A DNA stretch of 25,031 nt from UBA1049 sp964525815. Its GTDB lineage: Bacteria; Bacillota; Clostridia; Oscillospirales; CAG-382. The position numbers were made by a program, and so were the translations under genes. Below the pieces are notes generated by a model that was given only the letters and a program-made list of their open reading frames with translations, was not told the origin of the DNA and made no database searches. The stretch's first letter is position 1; each line of letters opens with the position of its first letter. Below are positions 1 through 7,614 of the stretch, piece after piece. The stretch spans positions 1-25,031 of the forward strand of contig CAZGJQ010000021.1 in assembly GCA_964525815.1 (NCBI GenBank), written 5' to 3'.

Positions 1-24
1 AAATGCACCTTTTCGGGTGCATTT
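1..24. terminator. Terminator-like hairpin at window edge
   Basis: A 9-bp perfect inverted repeat (AAATGCACC at 1-9, GGTGCATTT at 16-24) encloses a 6-base loop. It is A-rich on one side and T-rich on the other, so it could terminate in either direction. It probably ends a plus-strand gene lying outside the window, and it may also serve the minus-strand gene that stops at 153. The rest of 25-152 shows no convincing gene. Confidence 0.45.
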
Positions 25-152
25 ATAATTCAAGTCAAAGGAGGTATTGAATACGCAATAAACCATACAATATCGCCCTGTTTTTATGATATTGCTCGTT
101 CTGTATCAGCATGTCAGACTAAGCTGTGTAACTATCTTGTGATAGCTTAACG

Positions 153-1235
153 CTATTCGTTTATTCCACCGCTCTTTTTTGCGATAGCTTCGTAACGGCT
201 TAATATATCGCTTATGGAGAATTCCCGTTCACCGTTGAAATATGAGCCTACTTTATTTCCGAACGGAGCATACCAGTGCTCGTCAAGGCAGCTCATACCG
301 TAGCAGGCACCCGCAATAGAGCCGGCGGTGGCGGCGGTGCAGTCGCAGTCATGCGCCATAGCGACGGCGTTTGAGATAACCTTGCCAATGTCCCTTTTTC
401 CGAGAGCGAGAGCGAATATGGTAAGGCAGGCGTTGTTTATTGTATGTACGGCACTCATATCAGGGTAGCGGGCGTCCACCAGCTCGGCGGCATGACCGTA
501 ATCTCTCACAGTATTATAATTATCGAGCGCCCAGCGTATTCCGTCCGCAAGCTCGCAGTCGGCGGGAATGTAGTCCAGTCCGGCTGTAAGCGCCTTCTTT
601 GTGTCCGACAGACAGAAGCCCAGCGAAATAACGGCAGCAAAATACATTGAGCCGTAAACACCGTTTTTCCGGTGACTGATCCATGCGTCCGTCCTTGCCA
701 TTTCCGCTGCCTTTTTCGGATTGCAGGGAGCCATATATGCGTATCCGTCGCAGCGGATATCCGCACCTATCCACTCGTCGTAAGGGTTGTCGATTTCGGC
801 CGCTTTTTCAGGGGGGATTCCTTTTTTCAGATTATTAAGCGCAGCCTCCTCCGCGGTGTAGGCTATTGTTATATATTTTATCCATGCCTTTGCGACATCC
901 TCCAGCGAAAAATCCAGTCCGTTGCCCTCCTCGGCGATAAAAAGGGAGAGCAGGGTATACCCTATGTCGTCGTCGCAGGGAATGCGTGTCATAGTATCTC
1001 TAAGGTAGCTGCTGTAGGTCTCGTATTTATAACGGGGCTGGTCGGGGGTGGGGCTGTTTGTCCAGTAATCGGTCAGCGGATACTCGCTTATACCCGTTTC
1101 CTCAGCGTACTGCTCCATTTTTTCCAGTGTCCAGCCCTCAACCGGCGCACCCAGCGTGCAGCCTGCCGCTCTTCCCAAAAATGCAGCCCTCAGCTTGTCT
1201 CTGTATTCGTTCAGTGATATTTTTTCGTTTTCCAT
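153..1235 (-). CDS. ADP-ribosylglycohydrolase family protein
   Basis: This 360-residue protein resembles the DraG/ARH family, metal-dependent hydrolases that remove ADP-ribose from proteins or small molecules. The N-terminus carries a GRAAGCTLGAPVEGW motif (about residues 21-35), the position of the family's glycine-rich entry motif. An acidic cluster DDD lies at 88-90. Near the C-terminus DCDCTAATAG (296-305) matches the family's paired metal-binding aspartates, which usually read GxDTDT. The paired aspartates are kept, so the enzyme looks intact. The substrate cannot be told from sequence; many gut Firmicutes homologues are uncharacterised. The ATG start is supported by AAAGGAGATGA just upstream on the minus strand. 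The gene stands alone and is divergent from the methyltransferase gene. Family assignment is secure, molecular role is not. Confidence 0.85.
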   Translation of the reverse strand: MENEKISLNEYRDKLRAAFLGRAAGCTLGAPVEGWTLEKMEQYAEETGISEYPLTDYWTNSPTPDQPRYKYETYSSYLRDTMTRIPCDDDIGYTLLSLFIAEEGNGLDFSLEDVAKAWIKYITIAYTAEEAALNNLKKGIPPEKAAEIDNPYDEWIGADIRCDGYAYMAPCNPKKAAEMARTDAWISHRKNGVYGSMYFAAVISLGFCLSDTKKALTAGLDYIPADCELADGIRWALDNYNTVRDYGHAAELVDARYPDMSAVHTINNACLTIFALALGKRDIGKVISNAVAMAHDCDCTAATAGSIAGACYGMSCLDEHWYAPFGNKVGSYFNGEREFSISDILSRYEAIAKKSGGINE

Positions 1236-1260
1236 CTATTATCATCTCCTTTTGGTCTTT

Positions 1261-1266
1261 ATTATA
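1261..1266 (-). promoter_or_regulatory. Candidate -10 box for the ADP-ribosylglycohydrolase gene
   Basis: On the minus strand a perfect TATAAT lies 26 bp before the ATG at 1235, with the ribosome-binding site between them. No good -35 hexamer is found at 16-18 bp, so the promoter is only tentatively placed. Confidence 0.35.
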
Positions 1267-1286
1267 CATAAATTTTGAGGAAATGG

Positions 1287-1315
1287 TAGACATTTTACTC
1301 TTTTTCTTATAAAAT
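1287..1315 (+). promoter_or_regulatory. Sigma-A-type promoter for the FkbM methyltransferase gene
   Basis: TAGACA (1287-1292) and TAAAAT (1310-1315) are separated by 17 bp, each one or two bases from consensus. Transcription would start near 1322, about 25 nt before the ATG. The 111-bp gap between the divergent genes thus holds both promoters. Confidence 0.5.
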
Positions 1316-1346
1316 ATTTATTATAAAAAACATTAAGGACACTCAA

Positions 1347-2429
1347 ATGAATATATGTGAGGAATTGCTTCCTTTACCCTGTGTTTATAAGCGGCTTGCG
1401 GCGGAAAAACGCCCCGTGCTGCTGTACGGAATGGGTAACGGAGCGGAAAAAATATATTCGGTTCTCTCGGATAAGGGAATAAAAATAAGCGGTGTTTTTG
1501 CAAGCGAGGGCTTTGTGAGAGGACAGAGCTTTTTGGGTTATAGGGTGATGAGCCTTGAGGAGGCGGAGGCTGTGTTTGGGGATTTTGCCGCTGTTTTGTG
1601 CTTTGCGCTGGAGGGAGATAAGACCAGGATACTTGCCTACATTAAGCAAAGGCACACTCTTTATTCACCTAACCTCCCTGTTTACGGAGAAGGAATGCTT
1701 GACAGGGAATATATATTATCCCAATCAAAAAAAATACAGCGGTTGTATGATTGTCTTGCGGACAATTTGTCCAAAGAACTTTTTGTGTCGCTGTTGAAGT
1801 ATAATATTACAGGTGAGACAGATTATTTGACCGAAAATAAGAGCGGATATTTTTACCCTAAGGGGTTCTTCATGCACAATAAAAGGCATATTGATGTGGG
1901 AGCCTATAACGGGGACACGGTGATCGAATATACGGCGCTCAATCCGTTTTATTCCGATGTTGTTGCCTTTGAGCCTGATATAATCAACTACAAAAAACTA
2001 AAAAATAACACCGCACACCTTCGGGATGTAATCTGCGAAAAAGCCGCAGTATGTGACAGAGAGGGAAACGCCGGGTTTTACGCAAAAGGGAGCCGATCCT
2101 CGGCATTGCAAACGGAAAGTGAAGGCATACGCACGGTTACCATTGACGGTTATTGCAGCCAACGAACCGTGAACGCAACCGGAGCGGAAGTCGGGAGCAT
2201 AAAAATAGACGCAGAGGGAGCGGACAGAGAGGTTCTTCAGGGAGCGGTAAATGTTATTTACAGGAACCGTCCGGACATAATGGCAGCCCTTTATCACCGA
2301 GCAAGCGATTTAATTGATCTGCCGTTGCTAATACGAAGCTATGATTATAAATATAAGCTTTATCTTAGAAAAAAGGAATACGTGCCGGCATGGGATGTTT
2401 TTTTGCTTGCGGCGAGCCCAAAACTCTAA
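1347..2429 (+). CDS. FkbM family SAM-dependent methyltransferase
   Basis: This 360-residue protein has two parts. The C-terminal half (about 175-355) is a class I methyltransferase of the FkbM type: SAM-binding motif I HIDVGAYNGD at 181-190, the acidic FEPD at 208-211, and KIDAEGAD at 286-293. FkbM-type enzymes commonly O-methylate sugars or polyketides. The N-terminal part (about 20-110) contains VLLYGMGNGAEKI and FLGYRVMS, resembling the small Rossmann-like domain found in front of some sugar-modifying enzymes (inference). No glycosyltransferase neighbours are present to indicate a substrate. The ATG at 1347 has a modest AAGGA site 7 bases upstream. It appears to be a single-gene unit: the next gene has its own promoter. 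Confidence 0.82.
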   Translation: MNICEELLPLPCVYKRLAAEKRPVLLYGMGNGAEKIYSVLSDKGIKISGVFASEGFVRGQSFLGYRVMSLEEAEAVFGDFAAVLCFALEGDKTRILAYIKQRHTLYSPNLPVYGEGMLDREYILSQSKKIQRLYDCLADNLSKELFVSLLKYNITGETDYLTENKSGYFYPKGFFMHNKRHIDVGAYNGDTVIEYTALNPFYSDVVAFEPDIINYKKLKNNTAHLRDVICEKAAVCDREGNAGFYAKGSRSSALQTESEGIRTVTIDGYCSQRTVNATGAEVGSIKIDAEGADREVLQGAVNVIYRNRPDIMAALYHRASDLIDLPLLIRSYDYKYKLYLRKKEYVPAWDVFLLAASPKL

Positions 2430-2466
2430 AAAACAACAAAAATATCTTTTCTTTTACACTTAGGTG

Positions 2467-2475
2467 TGGTATTAT
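2467..2475 (+). promoter_or_regulatory. Extended -10 promoter candidate for the pyridoxal kinase operon
   Basis: TGGTATTAT fits an extended -10 element (TG-N-TATTAT); the -35 region is T-rich but poor. A small inverted repeat, ACAC-TTAG-GTGT at 2456-2467, abuts it and could be an operator, although it is short. Expected start is near 2482, 36 nt before the ATG. Confidence 0.4.
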
Positions 2476-2517
2476 ACAGGTTAAGAATTATAAAAAAAAA
2501 AAAGAGGCAACAAGGTT

Positions 2518-3363
2518 ATGGCGAAAAAAATAGCCGCAATACATGATATAGCCTGCTTCGGACGGTGCTCCATGCAGGTGGTTTGGCCTGTTTTATCCCG
2601 CTTCGGGCATCAGGTCTGTCCTTTGCCTACCGCGCTGCTGTCCTCGCATACGGGGATAGAGGGGTTCACCTTTCTGGATTTAAGCGACGAGATGGACAGA
2701 ATAACCGCTCACTGGAAGCACTTGAGGCTGGACTTTGATGCAATATACAGCGGGTTTTTGGGCAGCGAGCGGCAAATAGACACGGTAAAGGGCTTTATAG
2801 AGGATTTTTCCGGTAAAAAAACACTGGTGTTTGTTGACCCTGTAATGGGAGATAACGGCGAGATATATAAAACATACACAAAAGAGATGTGCAAGCGAAT
2901 GCGTTTGCTCTGCGAATATGCGGATATTATTACTCCGAATCTAACCGAGGCTTATATTCTGCTCGGTAAGGCGTATAAAAAGCAGTCGGATGCCGACGAG
3001 CTGAGGATTTTGCTCGATAAGCTCCTGAAAATAGGTAAAAAGGAAAAACGGGCTGTTATAATAACAGGCGTACATAATGAACAGCAGGACACCATAGGAG
3101 CGGTTTTCGCTATAAAGGATAACAAAGAGGTTTCCTACGGGAGCAGCTTTGCCACCTATTATGACTGCTTTTTCCCGGGTAGCGGAGATTTGTTTGCCTC
3201 CGTTCTTTTAGGTAAGGTGCTTAACGGCGGGGGGATTTACGAATCTGTAAAGGCGGCTGTGCAGTTTATTTCAAACGTTTCCGCCCATACAAAAAGGTTA
3301 GGCACACCTCCCGAGCAGGGGTTGAATTTTGAAGAAATGACAGGAGAGCTGATGTATGAATAA
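2518..3363 (+). CDS. pdxK: Pyridoxal/pyridoxamine kinase
   Basis: This ribokinase-fold vitamin B6 kinase (281 aa, the usual length) phosphorylates pyridoxal, pyridoxine or pyridoxamine at the 5' position using ATP in the cytoplasm, a salvage route to PLP. The N-terminus IHDIACFGRCSM (8-19) and TALLSSHTG (38-46) form the substrate site. DPVMGD (107-112) and TPN (139-141) are conserved family motifs. GSGD (221-224) supplies the anion hole and catalytic Asp224. The ATG at 2518 follows an A-rich stretch ending in a GAGG ribosome site. The stop overlaps the start of the ECF S component gene by 8 bases, so the two are likely translationally coupled, which supports a B6 substrate. PdxK and PdxY types are not easily separated here, and a hydroxymethylpyrimidine activity cannot be excluded. 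Confidence 0.88.
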   Translation: MAKKIAAIHDIACFGRCSMQVVWPVLSRFGHQVCPLPTALLSSHTGIEGFTFLDLSDEMDRITAHWKHLRLDFDAIYSGFLGSERQIDTVKGFIEDFSGKKTLVFVDPVMGDNGEIYKTYTKEMCKRMRLLCEYADIITPNLTEAYILLGKAYKKQSDADELRILLDKLLKIGKKEKRAVIITGVHNEQQDTIGAVFAIKDNKEVSYGSSFATYYDCFFPGSGDLFASVLLGKVLNGGGIYESVKAAVQFISNVSAHTKRLGTPPEQGLNFEEMTGELMYE

Positions 3364-3880
3364 AAAAACAAAAAGGCTTACGGCGGCAGCGATAGCGACT
3401 GCGATAATATTTATAGTAACACGAATATTCGTACCCATTCCGGGTGGACACGGATATGTACATCTGGGAGATACTTTTATATATCTTTTTGCTTGCTTGC
3501 TTCCGATGCCTTACGGAATCTTTGCCGGTGCAATAGGGGCCTCGTTGTCCGACCTTACCAGCGCATACGCGGTATATACAGTACCTACCTTTATTATTAA
3601 GGCTGGGATGGCTGCAATGTTCACAAGCAGAAAAAACGTTTTTTCCATAAGAAATATTGCTGCCGTTATACCTGCGACAATTATATTGACCGGTGGGTAT
3701 TTTTTGACCGAGACCATTCTGTATGACAGTACCGTTGCAATCGGCAACATCCTTTACAGCTTTCTACAGGCGGGAGCAAGTGCCGCTTTGTTTATAGTCC
3801 TTGCGATTATTCTTTCCAAGGTAAAAGCATATACTTCTCTTAAGGAGGGATTATTATATGACCAAACAGATTATTCCTGA
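3356..3880 (+). CDS. ECF transporter S component, probably for vitamin B6 or a related pyrimidine
   Basis: This 174-residue, very hydrophobic protein has about five to six membrane segments (roughly 7-27, 40-60, 62-90, 100-120, 128-155) and a short GGHGYVHLGDT motif (30-40) typical of small substrate-binding S components of energy-coupling-factor importers. S components bind a vitamin and dock onto a shared EcfA-EcfA'-EcfT module, which is absent here (group II arrangement). Substrate is inferred from position: it overlaps the B6 kinase gene by 8 bases, the kind of linkage by which PdxU/HmpT-type S components have been assigned. The last codons double as the ribosome site for the next gene. 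Hydroxymethylpyrimidine is the main alternative substrate. Confidence 0.8.
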   Translation: MNKKTKRLTAAAIATAIIFIVTRIFVPIPGGHGYVHLGDTFIYLFACLLPMPYGIFAGAIGASLSDLTSAYAVYTVPTFIIKAGMAAMFTSRKNVFSIRNIAAVIPATIILTGGYFLTETILYDSTVAIGNILYSFLQAGASAALFIVLAIILSKVKAYTSLKEGLLYDQTDYS

Positions 3881-4355
3881 GCAGTTAAATAAGAATGTGT
3901 TCGACGCCATTGGCAAACAGTGGATGCTGGTAACCGCAAGAAAGCCGGATGGGAGCTATAACACCATGACAGCGAGCTGGGGCGGAATGGGTGTTTTGTG
4001 GAACAAAAACGTTTTCTTCTGCTTTGTGCGTCCGCAGCGCTTTACCCACGAGTTCACCGAGGCATCGAAAGAAATTACCCTTTCATTTCTGCCCGAGCAA
4101 TACAGGGACGCTCTCAAAACATGCGGAAGCAAAAGCGGCAGGGAAGCGGATAAAATAAAAGAGACCGGGTTAAAGCCGGTTTTTGACGGTGGGTTTGTGT
4201 ATTTTGAGCAAGCGGAGCTGGTTGTCTGCGGCACAAAGATCTACACCGATACCATAAAAGAAGGCGGCTTTGTCGGACTGGATCCGAGTAAGTTCTATAA
4301 GGACGACTATCATACCGTTTATGTGTGTGAGATAAATAAAATACTGCAAAAATGA
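3858..4355 (+). CDS. Flavin reductase-like FMN-binding split-barrel protein
   Basis: This 165-residue protein of the flavin reductase-like/DIM6-NTAB family folds as a split barrel that binds FMN. Visible family features are NTMTASWGG (35-43), which lines the flavin phosphate site, VRPQRFTHEF (57-66), the CGSKSGREADK stretch (89-99), and a C-terminal YHTVYVCEI strand (151-159). The reaction is unknown: family members reduce free flavins or act as stand-alone NAD(P)H oxidoreductases. The start is set by AAGGAGGG about 7 bases before the ATG at 3858, located inside the upstream gene, giving a 23-base overlap. The stop overlaps an ATG of the galactokinase frame. Co-transcription with B6 genes is striking because pyridox(am)ine phosphate oxidase is also an FMN split-barrel enzyme, but the motifs here are of the flavin reductase type. 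Confidence 0.82.
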   Translation: MTKQIIPEQLNKNVFDAIGKQWMLVTARKPDGSYNTMTASWGGMGVLWNKNVFFCFVRPQRFTHEFTEASKEITLSFLPEQYRDALKTCGSKSGREADKIKETGLKPVFDGGFVYFEQAELVVCGTKIYTDTIKEGGFVGLDPSKFYKDDYHTVYVCEINKILQK

Positions 4356-4366
4356 GGCAAAAAATT

Positions 4367-5662
4367 ATGATGTCAAAAAATCTGATTAAGGAATTCAAAG
4401 AAAAAAAATATGACAATATACTCACCCGTTTGTACGGAACGGAGCGCCTTGACACACAAAGAGAACGGTATATTAAGACCATCCGGGAGTTCATTGAGCT
4501 GTATGGGGACAATGAGGTTGCGCTCTTTTCGGTACCCGGCAGAAGCGAGATTTCCGGTAACCATACCGATCATAATCACGGAAAGGTGCTTGCGGCGGCT
4601 GTTGATATTGATATAATAGCGGTGGCGCAGAAGTCTGCCGACAGCACCATTAGAATAAAGAGCGAGGGCTATCGTGAGGATGCCGTTGATATTAGCCAAC
4701 CCGACCCGTCTAAGGTGCGCAAAAACAGTTCGTCCGCCATAATAGCGGGCATATGCCATGCGTTCGAAAAAAAGGGCTATACATACGGCGGCTTTAATGC
4801 CTGCACGACAAGCGAAGTTTTTGCGGGCTCGGGCTTGTCTTCCTCCGCTGCGTTCGAGGTTATGTGCGCAAACATTTTGTCCCATTTTTATAACAACGGT
4901 GAGATTCCCGCAATAGAAATGGCAAAGGCGGGCAAGTACTCCGAGAATGTTTTCTTCGGCAAGCCCTGCGGACTTATGGATCAGTCCGCCTGTGCTCACG
5001 GCGGGTTCTTGTATATGGATTTTGAGCAGAGCGATTCGCCGGTTGTAGAAAAGCTGAGCTTTGACCTTTCTGCATACGGCTATTTGCTTTGTATTGTAAA
5101 TACAGGCGGTAATCATGCTGATTTGACCGAGGATTATGCCTCCGTGCCCAAGGAGATGCATACCTGCGCAAAGCTGATGGGAAAGAATGTGCTGCGTGAG
5201 GTTGACGAGCAGGATTTTATATCCAGAATCGCTTATCTCAGGGGTCTTGCCGGAGACCGTGCGATTTTGCGTTCCCTGCATTTTTTCGGAGAGAATAGGC
5301 GGGTGGAGGCGCAGAGAAAGGCGTTGAAGGCAAACAGAATAGAGAGCTTTCTCGAGCATGCAGCCGATTCAGGGGACTCCTCTTATAAATTCCTCCAAAA
5401 CATATATACAAACAAAAACATAACTGAGCAGGGTCTTTCGCTTGCGATAGCCCTTTCGGGTCGCTTAGGAGTGGTTTGCCGTGTGCATGGCGGCGGATTT
5501 GCCGGAACAATACAGGCATATGTGCCGGAAGGCGAAAAGGAAAAGTATAAAAAAACGCTGGAGTCGGTATTTGGCAAGGGCTCCTGCATGTTTTTGAAGG
5601 TTCGTCCGTATGGAGCGGTAAGGTTTGACAGAGATGATATTTATGAGGGAGCTACTGTATAA
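4367..5662 (+). CDS. galK: Galactokinase (GHMP kinase)
   Basis: This GHMP-superfamily sugar kinase phosphorylates galactose at C1 with ATP, the entry step of the Leloir pathway. Counting from the ATG at 4367 the protein is 431 residues: substrate motif GRSEISGNHTDHN (58-70), the clostridial variant of GRVNLIGEHTDYN; the phosphate-binding GSGLSSSAA (154-162); GLMDQ (202-206), holding the catalytic Asp; and VHGGGFAGT near the C-terminus (GHMP motif 3). An in-frame ATG at 4352 overlaps the previous stop, but the GAGG at 4354-4357 would sit 9 bases before 4367 and lies inside the coding region if 4352 were used, so 4367 (or 4370) is preferred. No galT, galE or galM is nearby, so the rest of the pathway must lie elsewhere. 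A different sugar substrate is possible. Confidence 0.87.
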   Translation: MMSKNLIKEFKEKKYDNILTRLYGTERLDTQRERYIKTIREFIELYGDNEVALFSVPGRSEISGNHTDHNHGKVLAAAVDIDIIAVAQKSADSTIRIKSEGYREDAVDISQPDPSKVRKNSSSAIIAGICHAFEKKGYTYGGFNACTTSEVFAGSGLSSSAAFEVMCANILSHFYNNGEIPAIEMAKAGKYSENVFFGKPCGLMDQSACAHGGFLYMDFEQSDSPVVEKLSFDLSAYGYLLCIVNTGGNHADLTEDYASVPKEMHTCAKLMGKNVLREVDEQDFISRIAYLRGLAGDRAILRSLHFFGENRRVEAQRKALKANRIESFLEHAADSGDSSYKFLQNIYTNKNITEQGLSLAIALSGRLGVVCRVHGGGFAGTIQAYVPEGEKEKYKKTLESVFGKGSCMFLKVRPYGAVRFDRDDIYEGATV

Positions 5663-6468
5663 TGGCTGAGAATATAGGAGCATATATGCTTTATTCCTCC
5701 TCGAGGGGAAATGTTGCATATGTAAAATGCGGCAGTGATGAGATTTTAATAGACGCCGGAGTTTCCGCACGGCGTATCTGCTGCGCTCTGAATGATCTTG
5801 GGACAAGCATAGAGAATATAAAGGCTATATTTGTAACCCATGAGCACAGGGACCATATAAACGGGCTGAAAATAATATCAAAGTATTACAAAATACCGGT
5901 TTACGCTCCTTTTCTTTCCGCAAAGAGCATATCTGAAACGCAGCCCGAGACCGAACCGCTCATAAACAGCTTTGATGACGGAGACAGCATTGCCTTAAGC
6001 GATATGAGCATTAATGCGGTCGCAACCTCCCATGATTCGCTTGCCAGCGTGGGGTTTAAAATAGATTTGGGGAGGAGCTGCCTCGGGTATGCAACAGATA
6101 TAGGGCATTTAAGCGATTCGGTACAGAAAATGCTGACCGGCTGTGAATATGTGGTTATAGAATCAAACCATGATATCGAAATGCTTGAGCAGGGTGAATA
6201 CCCGTATTTTCTCAAGAAGCGCATACTCGGCAGTAAGGGACATCTCTCTAACATGGATTGCGCAGAATTTTTGCCCGGCTTAGTGCGGCAGGGAGCAAAA
6301 AGCATAGTGCTTGCACATTTGAGCGAGAACAATAACCGCCCCCAGATTGCTTTTGGAGAATGCAGGGGAAGACTTGCGGCAAGCGGCATGAGGGTTTGCG
6401 CCGAGAGAAGTGCCGGTGATGTTGTGCTGACGGTTGCTCAGCCTGCTTGTGCTGTAAAGATAGTATAG
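5662..6468 (+). CDS. walJ: MBL-fold metallo-hydrolase, YycJ/WalJ family
   Basis: This 268-residue metallo-beta-lactamase-fold protein belongs to the YycJ/WalJ group, linked to cell-wall metabolism and coordination of division with replication; biochemical studies suggest nuclease activity. The dinuclear metal motif HEHRDH is at 60-65, with further ligands in ATSHD (His124), ATDIGH (Asp146) and LAHLS (His219). The N-terminal serine-rich SSSRGN segment (12-17) is also family-typical. The ATG overlaps the stop of galK by one base, and GAGGGAG at about 5645 inside galK serves as ribosome site. In many Firmicutes this gene ends the walRK operon; here no two-component genes are present, so it has been separated from its usual partners. 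Confidence 0.87.
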   Translation: MAENIGAYMLYSSSRGNVAYVKCGSDEILIDAGVSARRICCALNDLGTSIENIKAIFVTHEHRDHINGLKIISKYYKIPVYAPFLSAKSISETQPETEPLINSFDDGDSIALSDMSINAVATSHDSLASVGFKIDLGRSCLGYATDIGHLSDSVQKMLTGCEYVVIESNHDIEMLEQGEYPYFLKKRILGSKGHLSNMDCAEFLPGLVRQGAKSIVLAHLSENNNRPQIAFGECRGRLAASGMRVCAERSAGDVVLTVAQPACAVKIV

Positions 6469-6556
6469 ACCATATGTTTTTTACGGTAATACAGTGTATA
6501 AGCATGTGGGTTAATCCTTGATAATAAAGTGCTGCGGCACGGAATGGAGATTTTTT

Positions 6557-7297
6557 ATGTTTAAATTAGGAGTTCAGGTCTACTCGGTAAGGGACGCGTA
6601 TGCCGAGGATGTAAAGGGCTGCCTCAAGAGAATTAAGGATATCGGATATGAGGGAGTTGAGCTGTTCGGAGCTCTGGCAACCCATCCGGCGGAATTTCTG
6701 AGGGACTGTCTGAAGGAATACGGTCTTGAGGTTTGCGGCTTCCACACAGGCTGGCAGGAGTTTGAGACCGAAGAAAAGGCGGAAAACGTAATAAGCTACA
6801 TGAAAACCCTGGGCTGCAAGAATGTAGTCGTTCCCTGGATGCCCGAAAAAACGGTTGCGGAATGGGAGGAAACCATTTGCGCCTTCAACAAGCTTTGCGC
6901 TCGCTTGCGTGAGGAAGGGCTTGTGCTGGGCTTCCATGCTCACAAGGGAGAGATGGCGGTTCTTGACAACGGCAAATGTGCATGGGACATGATAGGAGAG
7001 CAGACCCCGAGCGATTTTATTATGCAGCTGGATATAGGCAACGCTCTCAACGGCGGACAGGACCCGGTCGAGCTGTACAAAAGGTTTGCGGACAAGGGCG
7101 TAACAGTGCATTACAAGGCGTTTTCCATGGAAAAGGGCTATGACTGCGTTATAGGTGAGGACGACATCGACTGGAATGCTGTGTTAAGCATATCCAAAAA
7201 CACCCCGTCCTGTGCATGGGTGATAGTGGAGAAGGACGCTCAGGACAATTTCGAAACAGTAACAAAATGCTACACTAATCTAAAAAAGATGATGTAA
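6557..7297 (+). CDS. Sugar phosphate isomerase/epimerase, TIM barrel
   Basis: This 246-residue protein belongs to the xylose isomerase-like/AP endonuclease 2 TIM-barrel superfamily. Metal and substrate ligands lie at expected strand ends: Glu35 in GVELFG, His127/His129 in GFHAHK, Asp159 in QLDIGN, His185 in VHYKAF and Glu225 in VIVEKD. Such proteins isomerise or epimerise keto-sugars or cyclitols; the actual substrate cannot be read from sequence. A TTG at 6518 would give a 13-residue extension, but the ATG at 6557 is chosen because GGAG lies 7 bases upstream and homology begins at MFKLGVQVYSVRD. It is 88 bp after walJ with no clear promoter between, so it may be read from the operon upstream. 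A strong terminator follows. Confidence 0.8.
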   Translation: MFKLGVQVYSVRDAYAEDVKGCLKRIKDIGYEGVELFGALATHPAEFLRDCLKEYGLEVCGFHTGWQEFETEEKAENVISYMKTLGCKNVVVPWMPEKTVAEWEETICAFNKLCARLREEGLVLGFHAHKGEMAVLDNGKCAWDMIGEQTPSDFIMQLDIGNALNGGQDPVELYKRFADKGVTVHYKAFSMEKGYDCVIGEDDIDWNAVLSISKNTPSCAWVIVEKDAQDNFETVTKCYTNLKKMM

Positions 7298-7334
7298 ATT
7301 AATATAATAATCAAATAATGTAAGCGTGCTTTAT

Positions 7335-7366
7335 AATGGAGCAGGGACTAACCCCTGCTCCATTTT
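7335..7366 (+). terminator. Intrinsic terminator after the sugar isomerase gene
   Basis: A 12-bp perfect stem (AATGGAGCAGGG 7335-7346, CCCTGCTCCATT 7353-7364) with a 6-base loop runs into a short T-run. It closes the upstream metabolic operon and insulates it from the rpoB promoter. Confidence 0.85.
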
Positions 7367-7401
7367 CACAACGAGCGGCGAAAATATTTTTCAAAAAAGG
7401 A

Positions 7402-7430
7402 TTGACAAAGCCTTATTACTGTGATAATAT
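7402..7430 (+). promoter_or_regulatory. Strong sigma-A promoter for rpoBC
   Basis: A consensus TTGACA at 7402-7407 and TAATAT at 7425-7430 are spaced by exactly 17 bp. The predicted start is near 7437. It lies just after the upstream terminator, so rpoB transcription starts here rather than from an rplKAJL operon. Confidence 0.75.
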
Positions 7431-7530
7431 TATAAACTGCACTATATTGCCCGGAAAATCGGTATTTTCTAAAAAAAGAGGCAAAAACGGTAAATTTTCA
7501 TTGAGGCAATTGTATCATTTTTGTATCTTT

Positions 7531-7560
7531 TTCAGATGGCGGAAAGCGGGCTTGTATAAT
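7531..7560 (+). promoter_or_regulatory. Possible second rpoB promoter
   Basis: A perfect TATAAT at 7555-7560 is preceded at 18 bp by TTCAGA (4 of 6 matches to TTGACA). It would give a short leader of about 47 nt. The match is weaker than for the promoter at 7402. Confidence 0.35.
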
Positions 7561-7614
7561 ATTAAAGTATTAATGATGGTATTTGTTAAAATTTGAATGG
7601 AGTGATTGGTTGAT

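Larger units (their letters stand above)
7367..7614 (+). other. rpoB promoter and leader region
   Basis: About 250 bases between the isomerase terminator and rpoB hold a strong promoter (7402-7430), a weak second -10 (7555-7560) and a small hairpin GAAAAT-CGGT-ATTTTC at 7454-7469. The predicted transcript leader from the first promoter is about 180 nt. No rplJ/rplL genes or recognisable L10 leader are present. I see no convincing gene here. Confidence 0.55.

Noticed and set aside
37..60. A near-perfect Shine-Dalgarno sequence (AAAGGAGGT) at the window start
   Set aside because: No ATG, GTG or TTG follows at a workable distance with an open frame; it may be a remnant or chance.
4373..5359. 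A 328-codon minus-strand frame within galK
   Set aside because: Antisense shadow of a conserved kinase gene; composition is not protein-like and no promoter or ribosome site is seen.
7336..7596. An 86-codon open frame between the isomerase and rpoB
   Set aside because: It begins inside a terminator stem, runs across the rpoB promoter, has no ribosome site and no recognisable protein features.
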